Source: Viridothelium virens | Taxonomy: Eukaryota > Ascomycota > Dothideomycetes > Trypetheliales > Trypetheliaceae | Assembly: GCA_010094025.1 (NCBI GenBank) | Contig: ML991856.1 | Coordinates: 47,836-111,835, forward strand | Length of the DNA stretch: 64,000 bases | Reading direction: 5' to 3' | Position numbers and translations under genes: made by a program | Shown here: piece by piece, positions 48,675 to 58,563 of the stretch | Position numbering within the stretch: the first letter of the stretch is position 1 | Layout: each line of letters begins with the position of its first letter | The notes under the pieces: generated by a model | Databases searched by the model: none | The model's input: the letters and a program-made list of their open reading frames with translations, nothing else | What the model was told of the DNA's origin: nothing

Positions 48675-48955
48675 AGTGTAAAGACTCGAGATGAAATCCG
48701 TGGATGATAGCAAAATGAAAGAGGCGGCAAAACATTTGGCGTTGATGCGCAAACCTTAACGTGCTCCAAGCGCGCGCCAAAGGCCAAACACTAGTGCGGG
48801 ACACACTCTAGATGGTTTTTTCCCACTCACCATTGTCCGAGTCACACATCGCTGCCTGTTCTACCTTGTGCGCTCTCCTGCTCTGACTCGTCATAGCTTA
48901 GACATAAGGACCTTCGCTCAAGCTTCATCTTTCTACATTCCTCAGTACCGCCAAA
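48675..48955. promoter_or_regulatory. Divergent promoter region uS9m / eEF1B-gamma
   Basis: 281 bp between start codons, with pyrimidine-rich sequence (CTTCATCTTTCTACATTCCTC) just before the eEF1B-gamma ATG, as expected for a highly expressed translation gene. Confidence 0.5.
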
Positions 48956-50566
48956 ATGAGCTTCGGAAAGCTCTATGGTTTCCCGGTGAGTAGAGCTCCT
49001 CGAATCTCAAACTTGGCTTTACCCCGAGACCCTCCTACAGTTTTTCACCACCAAGACGTTCTCAATGGAGATCGTGGGCCGATTTGCCATCCGTGACTAA
49101 CAATTCTTTCCAAAGGGCAATGCACGCACCACCGTCATCCGAGCAGTTGCAAAAGCCAACAACCTTGACCTCGAGCTCGTGGAGACTATACCTGGCAATG
49201 GCGTTTCTGACGACTATCGCAAGCTCAACAGGCTCGGGCGAGTTCCTACGTTTGTTGGCGCTGACAACTATGTCCTTACGGAATGCATTGCTATCGCTAT
49301 CTATGGTAAGATTCTCCCAGCTCCTACGACTAAAAGATTTAAGGATGAACCAAATACACACAATCAGTTATCCCTGTCTGAAACTTCTTGTTGAAACATT
49401 GTATTCACACTCTGAAAGATTGATACCGTGAAAGGCTCTTGACGCGCAACATCTACACACGCAGAGGCTAATTCGGGAGTACAGTGACCTCACAGAATGA
49501 AAAGACGACACTTCTTGGCAAGACGAAACAAGACTACGCATCTATCCTCCGATGGATGTCATTCGCCAACTCCGAAGTACTGCCCTCCATCGCTGGATGG
49601 TTCCGTCCCCTTCTCGGTCGCGACCCGTTCAACAAGAAGAACGTGGAAGAAGCACAGAAGGCCACTTTTGCAGCATTAAAGGTCATGGAGGACCATCTCC
49701 TCGTCAACACGTATCTTGTTGGAGAGCGTCTCACTCTTGCTGACCTCTTTGCCACGAGCCTGATTTCCCGTGGTTTCCAGTACGTGCTCGACAAGAAGTG
49801 GCGCCAGGAGAATCCCAACGTGACTCGATGGTTTGAAACCATCTACAACCAACAAATCTACGCCGACGTCGCTGGCAAGCCGGAACTGATTGAGACCGCA
49901 TTGCCACTACAGCCTCCGAAGAAGGAACAAGCCCCCAAGAAGGAGCAGCCTAAGAAGGAGGCTGCTAAGCCCAAGAAGAAAGAGGTAGAGGAAGAGGAAG
50001 AGGAAGAGGATAAACCAGCTCCCAAGCCCAAGCACCCACTTGAAGCTCTGGAGAGGCCCACATTCGTCCTCGACGAGTGGAAGCGCAAATACTCCAACGA
50101 AGACACCCGCGAGGTTGCTTTGCCGTGGTTCTGGGAGAACGCCAAGTTCGACGAGTATTCGCTCTGGAAGGTGGACTACAAGTACAATGACGAACTGACG
50201 CAGGTCTTCATGACATCTAACCTTATCGGTGAGTCTACTTGTCGGTAGTAGTTTGACACGTATGCTAAGTCACTCATAGGTGGATTCTTTGCGCGTCTCG
50301 AAGCAAGCAGAAAATACATCTTCGGAGCTGCGTCCGTCTTCGGTCAGTCCAACGACTCAGTTATCAAGGGTGCTTTCTTCATCCGCGGGCAAGAAGCTCT
50401 CCCCGCTTTCGACGTCGCACCGGACTACGAGAGTTACGAATTTACCAAGCTTGACCCCACAAAGGCAGAGGACAAGGAGTTTGTGAACGACCAGTGGGCC
50501 TGGGACAAGCCGATCACGGTCAGTGGCAAGGCATACGAGTGGGCTGATGGCAAGGTGTTCAAGTAG
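48956..50566 (+). CDS. Translation elongation factor eEF1B gamma subunit
   Basis: Four exons: 48956-48985, 49116-49305, 49485-50228 and 50280-50566, giving 416 residues, the family length. It is the structural subunit of the eEF1B nucleotide-exchange complex for eEF1A. The GST-like N-terminal domain (MSFGKLYGFPGNARTTVIRA) and GST C-terminal helices (RLTLADLFATSLISRGFQYV) are followed by a Lys/Glu/Pro linker with runs of KKE and a stretch of eight or more acidic residues. The conserved EF1G domain then runs from RPTFVLDEWKRKYSNEDTRE to the end, including FARLEASRKYIFGAASVFG and QWAWDKPITVSGKAYEWADG. Introns 1 and 2 (130 and 179 bp) near the start are longer than the rest, as often in ribosomal-type genes. 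Confidence 0.95.
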
Positions 50567-51880
50567 ATTGGATATCTTACTGCTGCGTCTGTTTCTCGAT
50601 ACTGGATCTGAGACTGGTGTGGTGTAGAGCCAATGTTCAGGGGGAAAAGCGAGTTGCGACGAATGTCGACGAATGGATCACTGCTATGTAGTCTAACGAA
50701 AAATGGGAGAGCGCGCTGCAGAGCGTAGTAATGTGGTACAATGTAATCCGTACTCGGAAGAATTCTAGAATTGTTCCATGGCTTCTAGCGTGCGCGTGTC
50801 CGTGGATCTGCGAGTCCCTTGCGGCGATGACGGGAGACCAACAGACTATCCAGAGCATCCAGAACGATTTCGGACTCGGACTCGAGTCAGCCCTACCAGC
50901 GAGGAATGACGCCGCCTCGAGCCACCGAGTCCGAGAATTTTTCTCCCCTTGACAGAGCTGAGGGTCTCCTTGCTTGAGGGTGCACTCTCCCTGTCAGATG
51001 TGACCAAGCCCAAATATGTGAAAACTTTCGGCAATTGGTCCTCCTTCTCCCCAGCGCTCCCCAGCACAGACCGACCTCGACTTGTTCTAGAGGCTCTTGC
51101 TCCTCTGATGCGAACTCTGCTCTGACCGCCTTCTCTCCTCTTTCGCGCAAAGCCAAATGCTACTTTCCCCTTCCATTTCATGAGCACTGTCTCTACCTGT
51201 CCAACGTTCTTTGCGAATACCCTGTCATTGTAACGGTTGACGCGAAACCTCGACATCCCCACGATCCCGGCGCGGCAATCTGCACGCGATACTTTCGATT
51301 CTACGACGAGAACAGCAGCTACCAAGTGCCGCCACCTGAGGGGACCGCTTATTCGGGAAAAGGGATATTTGGATGCTTCCCCTCGGATTTGCCACCTACA
51401 TCCGTCACATCCTCGTTTATTTGGACATCGCCTACAGACACTTTCCTGGAGATTTAAGAAACAAAGCTAGTCTATCACGGCATTTTCCTTGTTGAAGAAA
51501 CTTAAGGAGGCTTCGAATATCAAGTTGGTCTCGAAAATAAAGCTGTGATTCTTGGTTGGGGCGTTGCTCTGGGCGACGTTGGCGGCACACACTGTCTGGT
51601 TTCACGGAAACCTGCATGTCTAGATAAAGAGGCGCATTCCACGATACTGCTCGACTTTGCAGGGCGGAAGGGAGACACTATCACAACCGCTATCTCTCGA
51701 GGGTCGCCCAAGAACTACGCACTGCGCTGCGGATATTGCTACGCGATCATCACCCTAAAAGATTGTGATATTGCTACGACCGACTCCGTCATCAGTCTAC
51801 GTAGGCACTGAATCCTGTCTCGGAAACTTGCAGCGCTAAGACATTCTTGTTCGGTTAGCTGTGGGGTAACAATAGCCTTC
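50567..51880. other. Intergenic, 1.3 kb, PDE1 upstream region
   Basis: Likely the long promoter and leader of PDE1. Frames of 85-160 codons exist on both strands but overlap each other, mostly lack ATG starts and show no domain. No repeat or RNA gene recognised. Confidence 0.45.
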
Positions 51881-54002
51881 ATGAAAGACAATGTGGCAGA
51901 GGCGGCAAACGCTATGGGCCGTTCGTCGAGCGAGCCAGCCATTCAGGTGATCTGTCTGGTGAGTATCTCCACCTTTGGCTATGAATTCGCCTTTTGGGAC
52001 TTGCGCCTCAAGTCGCTTTTTCGTCTAGTCTATCGCTGTATATATATTTGACGTTAGAAAATAATCTCCCACCATTACCTTGCTGCTAAATTCTGACCCA
52101 TAGATGCACAAGCTGACCTCAATACAATAGGGCTCTGGAGGCGGTCCAAGCGAAGACGACGTGACTGGTCTTCTGGTTCGTTCTACAGCTTCAAACTGGT
52201 CAAAAGGGTCCCTACTGGCAGTTGATGCTGGATCGCACCTTGCTGCCATCACCCGTATTCTCGAAGAAACGTATCCGCGCAATTCTGACGATCATACTCG
52301 AAATAGCGAGAATCAAGCGCCTCCGAATGGCGCCCAAAGAAGATCAACTAGAACAGAAGCTACTTTCCGGCCTCCTCTAGAAAACGTTTCGAACCTTCCC
52401 TCTGCCGTCCGTCCAACCGCATCCCACCCATCAACGACTACCCTCCCCACCGGACCCTTCGCCGGCCTTCCTCTCCCTCACAAATCCGCCCGAGCCAACG
52501 CCGGCGTCATCGTCCGCGAACACGTCGCCACGTACCTCATCACCCACGCGCACCTCGACCACCTCTCCGGCTTCGCCATCAACACCGCCGCCTTCCACAA
52601 CACGTCGCGACCAAAGCGGCTAACCGCGCTCCCCGGCACCGTCGACGCCATCAAGCAACACATCTTCAACGACGTCATCTGGCCAAACCTCACCGACGAA
52701 GACGGCGGCGTCGGCTTCGTCACCTTCCAGCGGCTCGCCGAAGGCGGCAACATCGCGCTGGGCGCCGGCGAAGGACGCGGCTACATCGAAGTGTGCGACG
52801 GCCTGTCGGTGCGCGGATGGAAGGTCTCGCACGGCCACTGCATGAAGCCTGCGACCTCGCACCTCCACCACCACCCGCACCTCCATGGCGGCGCATCGAG
52901 CCTGCACCGTGGGAGCTTCAGCGCGCCGTCGACGATCCCCGGGACGACGCTGCCGACGGGGAGTGGTGCGTCGGGCGAGCCGGCGCAGCAGTTGTCCGGG
53001 CAGCATGCGCTTGCGGCCGCCGCGATCAATGGGGTGGGGGGCACGCCGCGGAGGCGCGAGGATGGCCGCAGGAGTATGAGTATTGGGGGGGCGAGTCAGT
53101 CGGGGACGCCGGCGCAGTCGTCGGTGGAGGAGTGTGTGATTGATAGCACGGCGTTCTTCATTCGGACGACGACCGCGAGCTGTGGTGGGGCAGCCGGAGC
53201 GGGAGGGGGCAGCGCGGCGCTCGCGGCGGAGAAGGAGATCCTGGTGTTTGGCGATGTGGAGCCGGATAGCGTGAGTCTGAATCCCCGGACTGCGCGGGTC
53301 TGGGCGGAGGCGGCGCCGAAGATTGCGCATGGTGTCTTGAAGGCTGTGTTCATTGAGTGCAGCTATGATGATACTCAGGATGATGCTGTTCTGTTCGGAC
53401 ATCTTGCGCCGCGGCATCTGGTCAAGGAGTTGGTCACACTGGCGCAGATGGTCAAGACGTGTCAGGCGGAGGAAGTGGCGGCGGCGACAGCGACGACGAC
53501 CATGGGAACGGCTACGACGCCGCTGAATCCGATGGCGCAGACTGAGAGTGATGTCACGCGGAAGCGAAAGCGGCTGTCGGGCGAGCATTCAATGGCTTCT
53601 CCCGCCTCTACGCCGCGCGTCGGGTTTGAGACCCCTAGCGCGGAGGGTGGAAAGCGAAGTCGCAGTCGAGGACGTGGCGGAAGCGGCGCAGCGGCGTCGA
53701 GGGCGTCGTCGAGACGGAAGAGCAAGGACGAGGCAGGGAAGGACCAGCAGCATGACGGTGATTACTTCTCGTCAACACCACAGGTGGAGCCGGCCGACGT
53801 GGGCTTGGAGACGACAGCGCCACCGCTGGCGAGTCTGACGGTCGTCGTGATTCACGTGAAGGACACGTTGAGGGACGGTCCGTTGGTTGGGGAGAATATC
53901 TTGAGACAATTGAAGGAACACGAGGCGCGGTTTGCAGAGGAGGGCCAGCCCTTGGGATGTGAGTTTGTGATTAGCAAAACGGGAGCGAGTTATTCGTTTT
54001 GA
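51881..54002 (+). CDS. PDE1: Class II (low-affinity) 3',5'-cyclic-nucleotide phosphodiesterase
   Basis: Two exons, 51881-51958 and 52131-54002, give 649 residues. The first exon ends in AIQVICL and the second begins GSGGGPSEDDVTG, the usual PDE1 start of the metallo-beta-lactamase fold. The metal-binding signature THAHLDHLSGF is near residue 158, then a histidine segment GWKVSHGHC and acidic FGDVEPDSVS and VFIECSYDD. These proteins hydrolyse cAMP to AMP and dampen PKA signalling. Large Ser/Thr/Ala-rich insertions (about residues 240-330 and 460-560) make it longer than yeast Pde1 (369). The coding strand is C-rich at 52390-52900 and G-rich at 52920-53780. Confidence 0.92.
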
Positions 54003-54287
54003 TGCATCCTCCTCTTCGAATTCGGCGTCAGCGGTTGGCTCAGCATTTATGGGGACTACAGCTATTGCATCAGGTTCATCTCTGGTCATAAGGTTTGGCA
54101 GGGGCAGCAAGGCGTTCGGCAACTGAGAGTGGCTGGTTTCTGAGAGAGCCCTGCGGGTATTTTGAATGGCGGTAATGGCTGATCAATTGTATAAGCACGT
54201 ATTCCTTCAACAACCAATAGCAACGCAACACCTTCCAAATTTGGTACGTTTGAAATCTCGCGAGAAAACTCTGAATGGTCAAAATCC

Positions 54288-54347
54288 ATTTCAAGGCTAG
54301 GTGTGAGGACAATGCAACAATCAGTGGTCGAGGCCTATTGATCACGC
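54288..54347. repeat. Diverged copy of the segment at 60007-60069
   Basis: The stretch from TTTCAAGGCTAGGTGTGAGG through GGCCTATTGATCACGC aligns with 60007-60069 (AAGGTGTGAGAACA...GGCCTATGGATGCTGC) in the same orientation with a handful of differences. At the second site it lies upstream of the NLR pseudogene. This is one of two relics showing that this locus is a decayed copy of the 58-62 kb locus. Confidence 0.7.
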
Positions 54348-54395
54348 TTCGGAAGTATACATGTAGCTGCATAGAGTAAGGAATTAGGTAATTAG

Positions 54396-54740
54396 TAGGT
54401 CTCTCGTCTCTGCACAGGTCCCTCACCTCTGCGTAGGTCCCCTATCTCTGCGTGAGGCCTCTTGTCTCTATATAGGCCCGCATGGAGATTAGAGATCCAT
54501 ATGAACCTCCATAGAGATAAGATACCTATATAGAGATGAGACACCTTTGTAGAGACAAGAGAACTACGTAGAGATGAGGAACCTGTGTAGAGATGAGAAA
54601 CCTGGTGTACTTCGCAGAGGTGAGGGACCCATGCAGAGACGAGAGACCTACGTGGAGATAAAAGACCTTCGCAGAGATAAGGTACCTGCGCAGAAGTGAG
54701 GGACCTACACAGAGAGAAGAAACTTGCGCAGAGGTGAGAA
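54396..54740. repeat. 19-bp minisatellite in two opposed arms
   Basis: From 54396 to about 54475 four 19-bp units read AGGTCTCTCGTCTCTGCAC, AGGTCCCTCACCTCTGCGT and similar. From about 54485 to 54740 about twelve units read in the reverse-complement orientation, for example GTAGAGATGAGGAACCTGT and GCAGAGACGAGAGACCTAC. The period of 19 bp is kept almost throughout, with single-base drift and one short interruption near 54605-54620. The whole is therefore an inverted array that could form a cruciform or long hairpin RNA. The minus strand stays open for 123 codons (54392-54763), but 19 is not a multiple of three, so no conserved protein repeat is implied. Confidence 0.85.
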
Positions 54741-54823
54741 AAATTGAGCCCTGTTGGCCACATGTAGAGTACTCATGAGTGATTGTGCTGTTCAATGCAA
54801 TCCTAGATGAATATGGAATAGTC

Positions 54824-55013
54824 CTCAGGATCCGCCGAATAAAGCTCAGATCTCTGCCCAGGGAATGAGCCAAGTCATCGACTGTTCTGGGACCTTCTTA
54901 CGCGTGCAATATTTTGAAAAAATGCACACCATTTACTATTTGTATCGATATTGCAAGAATTGGCCAGCCAGGTGTGAGAAAAGAGAAGTGACAGTACTCT
55001 ACAGCTACTTATC
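54824..55013 (-). pseudogene. Relic of the O-methyltransferase exon 1/intron/exon 2 region
   Basis: This segment matches 61425-61612 in the same orientation over nearly 190 bp (shared landmark on +: GGGAATGAGCCAAGTCATCG). In the minus frame it still reads DDLAHSLGRDLSFIRRILR, equivalent to DDLAHSLGRDPSFIRRILR of the intact gene, then loses similarity. The intron-type sequence TTTTCTCACACCTGGCTGG is present but the rest of the methyltransferase is absent; the inverted minisatellite occupies the place where the body should be. Confidence 0.85.
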
Positions 55014-55951
55014 TCAGCAAATTCAGGCTCTTGCACGAAGAACGCTCGGAGCAGCGCTGCGCGCTGCTTACCATGACCATTCGACGTATAACGAGAGGAT
55101 ATCGTTGTCTGGCTTGTCTCCGAAGAGAATGGTGTCACGATACCTTGGTCAACGGGCTTGGTCTGATACGGCAGAGCGGAGGTTAGGACTGTTACAGCAG
55201 GATTCGTTGGCGCCGATATCAAAACTAGCGAAGGAGTAGCATGGAACGGTGATGAAGGAGACTGCTAGGACAGAAAAGAGTAGCTGCCTAAGTTGTAGTT
55301 CAGAAATTTCTGATATAACGGAGGTTATAGGAGGAATAGTAGCAGTAGCAGGAAGCGGAGGCAGGGAAGGAAGCGTGAACTGTTGGTATTGCTGCTGAGC
55401 ACTTAAAGATAGCCCAATCTGCATTGAATTCCGCTATAAGTCTTAGTTTGCCGTATTTATTGGCATTCGTCCCGGTGACAATTCGTCCCAGAACTCCTCC
55501 TGTACCAAGACTCCCTCTGTCCCAGGACTCCCACTGTCCCAGGGCAGCAGTTTCCAGAACACCTTCGTTCCAGGGGTTCTCCTGCCAAATTCGTAAATTG
55601 AATTATCTAGAGACAAGGCCCGAGCTTGGCATTGCGGGTTTGTTTCAGGATTCTTAGTCTTAGCGCCGGTCATTTCCAAAACCTGGGGAATAGTGTCGGC
55701 GTCCTAGAAATAGGTCCCAGCCATTTCAAGATAATAGATCCTGGAGGGTTTCAAGCGTATTGAATTAGACTAGTCCGTAGATAGGGGCCCGAAAGTAGAC
55801 TGAATTAAGGTCGGTCGACTCGTAGCAACCTCATCAAAGCCGGAGCGAAACTTGGATGACGCATATTAATTCGTCGTTTCGAAATAGGTCCTCTTGGAGT
55901 AGAATAGCGTTTCGAACCGTGGAGAACGTTTCCATCGATAGGGGATAAGAT
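55014..55951. other. Intergenic accessory DNA
   Basis: No gene supported. Between about 55485 and 55580 there is a run of short, imperfect CCCAGGACTCC-like repeats. The rest has many stops in all frames. Confidence 0.45.
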
Positions 55952-57210
55952 TTAGGATGAGACAGGACTTGGGTATTCGACCAAGGGTTTGTGTAGCTGA
56001 TGTCGATCTTTTGAGGCCGTCAATCCACGCACCCGTTTCGGCAGGGAGTTACAATATCGAGAGGAGCTCCGCTGACGTTTGCGGCCACGCGGCGAGTCGT
56101 CATCGTCACAAGCACCATCGATAGCCATGGAATTGATATGGTCATAGTCCTCGTCTTCATGATCATCGTGCCATGAAGCGCTTACAACCAAGCCATTTTC
56201 CTCAACCTGTTCAAGCCGAGGTGGCTTTGTTGGACTTGGGTTTCGCGAGCGAGGCTTTATCTTGAAACTTTTACAAGCCTCTGGGGTCCATTCTTTTACT
56301 TCTCCGTCAATCTTAAACAACGTGTTTTCTCTTGCCAGTCGTCGGGCGGAAAGGAACTCCGAGAGCATCGGGAGAACGCTATATGCGATGCGAGCGAATA
56401 GACACCTCATGTTGATTCCGATCAATGGCTGCATTTCCCGGTCGTGGTATTGCTCTATGAATTGATTGGATACGCTGGTATTACGGAGCACGTGGAGAAC
56501 CATCTTGTCTTCTTTGACCATTGGTACCCAAGCGCCAGAATCAAGTAATCGATGAAGATCGGTACGAAGTAGCATCCCATTCTGGGCCGATTCAATTTCA
56601 AATCCAGATATGTTCGCCATGTTCTTTTCCCACCAGTCTCGCGCCGATGCTGGGACCAAATGTGCCTGCTCGCAGCAATCGTATGTATCTGTCATCCGGC
56701 AAGAGGCGTCCCTCAACTTAAGATCATCCATGTAACCACCATTGCCAAGAGAAGGAGGCGGAGGAGGTATTGCAAACGAAGCAAATGCAGATGGAAGCGC
56801 AGAGTCGATCGAAGGTAAAAGCCATTCGTCCCAACTAGGACATATCGGATATCTATCTGTTGAAGACAATTCCTTTAGGATTTTAATGACATCTGGACAA
56901 CAGGGATCCACTTACAGCTTTTGTCCGATGTCGCAAAGTAGTAAACCTCCCCAGCGCCTAATGGCACTTTTGGATCGCAAGCACGCGTTCCATCTCTGGA
57001 TCGTGCTAACCAGCCTGAGTTGTAACTATTGTCGCAAATTATACCGCAGATTATTAGTGCAGTATTGTAATCAATCGTATCTTCTTTGCCAAGAGCAGGA
57101 AGCTTGAGGAGAGTATTGAACTCATCGTAGTGTGGATGTCGAATAATAAGGGGCTCAAACATGCGGGCGCGTCCACTAGAAAGCTTCAATCGTGGTTTAA
57201 TGGAAGACAT
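55952..57210 (-). CDS. HNH-endonuclease-domain protein, fungal type
   Basis: Two exons, 57210-56916 and 56856-55952, give 399 residues; an in-frame ATG at 57255 would add 15. The HNH_2-like core is CRMTDTYDCCEQAHLVPASA near residue 150, where the Cys pair and AHLVP motif match the fungal HNH family, followed by NGMLLRTDLHRLLDSGAW, supplying the second His. The C-terminal third is acidic and ends in a basic RGRKRQRSSSR cluster suited to nuclear location. Members are numerous in filamentous fungi, often near accessory regions, and their biological role is unknown. The 59-bp intron was placed to join DKSY|RYPICPSW. Confidence 0.75.
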
Positions 57211-57499
57211 GTCTGATGAAGAACACAATCCATCGTGGGGGAATGAGCAAAACATAGACAGACGGAAACGGAGTGGCGCGGTAGCCTAGGCAATGGCCAA
57301 GCCGAAGTTGAGCCAGTGGCTTGGATTACGATCTATAGCCTAGCCTAGAATTGACTTATCTGGGCACCTAATGAGCGTCGTCGTTCGAAACAGTACGTAC
57401 CTGGGAGGCAAGCAATCCAGTTTTCCGTTAGACGTCTAAATAACTCGCAAAAACTAACGTTCTATAGCGCCACCGATTGCGATCCGCACAGCTCTTACG

Positions 57500-58404
57500 A
57501 CTTGAGCTCCAAAGCTATCCACCGTTATGACGTCGTAGTCTGCATCACTCGAGAACCAAGCTTGGCTTACAACCGGTAGAGTAGCTGGAACTTTCTTTAC
57601 ATGCTGTTTTGAAGCAGGTCTCAAACGCTGCGCCTTCCACGGGAACTCCACAAGTCCAAAGCAAATTGAGCGACGATATCTCAAAATATTGGAGGACCTC
57701 CAAGAACGGCCGATCCTCATCTCTGACCCCTCAATTTCGACGTCGCCTACCTTCCTCGATTAGCGCGACCTCAAAGCTATTTTCTTCTCTCTATTTTACA
57801 GCGCATAGCAGGACTTTCCTACCCTTGCTACCGTACTCAACGATTTGGAGCAGCGTAATGGCACAAGTCTAGCGGCGTAAGGGCGATCCACCTCCGAGAA
57901 GACCCATACCACTGCTTACAACATATGCGACGAGTACGCCCTTGGCCAGATAGGGGGACAGGTTGCATGTATCGACGCAAATGGCCGATATACAGTGTCA
58001 AAGTTTGCGGAATACAGCCTCCATATCGCATACCAACTGAATCAAAGCTTCTACGGTGGCGACTCGCTTACAAATGTGCTCTAGGCGATGCTGCGCGCCG
58101 CATGCTCGACACCTGGCCCCCTGAAAGTCAAGTATCTAGCGGCTATGCAGGGGCAAACCATAGCAGCAACCCGATATTGTTCGTTGGCAATACTAAGGAT
58201 TCGGTCGCACCACATCGCCGTGTGGTGAAGATATCCTCGCAATTCCGCGGCTCGACTGTATTGACAGTAAACGGCACAGGCCACAGCTCATTGAATGTAC
58301 CCCCTCAATGTGTCTGGAGCCATTTTCGTGCTTACCTTGTCGATGGTACACTTCCACCTCCAGGCACCGTTTGTCAGGGTGACAAGACACCCTTCTTTGC
58401 TTAA
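57500..58404 (+). pseudogene. Alpha/beta-hydrolase of the TAP C-terminal family, broken
   Basis: Only the C-terminal half of a secreted TAP-like hydrolase is visible. Traces run from TFFTCCFEAGLKRCAFHG (near 57600) through YLKILEDLQERP, FPTLATVLNDLEQRNGTSL and YNICDEYALGQIGGQVACI. A frame change then leads to an intact end with NPILFVGNTKDSV, the His region LTVNGTGHSSL and CVWSHFRAYLVDGTLPPPG. At least four in-frame stops interrupt the first part (near 57761, 57795, 57874 and 58081). They read TAG or TAA where CAG or CAA would fit, the change expected from C-to-T mutation. The nucleophile-elbow half with GxSxG was not found. The start coordinate is approximate. Confidence 0.75.
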
Positions 58405-58563
58405 CCTAGCGTATCATGAACCATTAAACAAGGACAATCTCTCCACAGTAGATCCAGGCTCAAGGCGGTAAGGGGAGGAGCAAGGCGAGGTGCACTTGAT
58501 CACCTAGGGACAGCTACCTTTTCGCCTCAGCGATTTTCCGTAGTGGCAACAAATTCCAGTCTC

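Noticed and set aside
50846-51325. 159-codon minus frame upstream of PDE1
   Set aside because: No convincing start, no domain, overlaps a similar + frame; treated as PDE1 leader.
52620-53588. 322-codon minus frame rich in Arg
   Set aside because: Antisense shadow of the GC-biased PDE1 exon; no domain.
54392-54763. 123-codon minus frame across the minisatellite
   Set aside because: Open only because the 19-bp unit lacks stops in these frames; no conserved protein period and it ends in relic DNA.
55485-55590. CCCAGGACTCC-like run as a minisatellite
   Set aside because: Units too irregular in length and sequence to call a repeat array.
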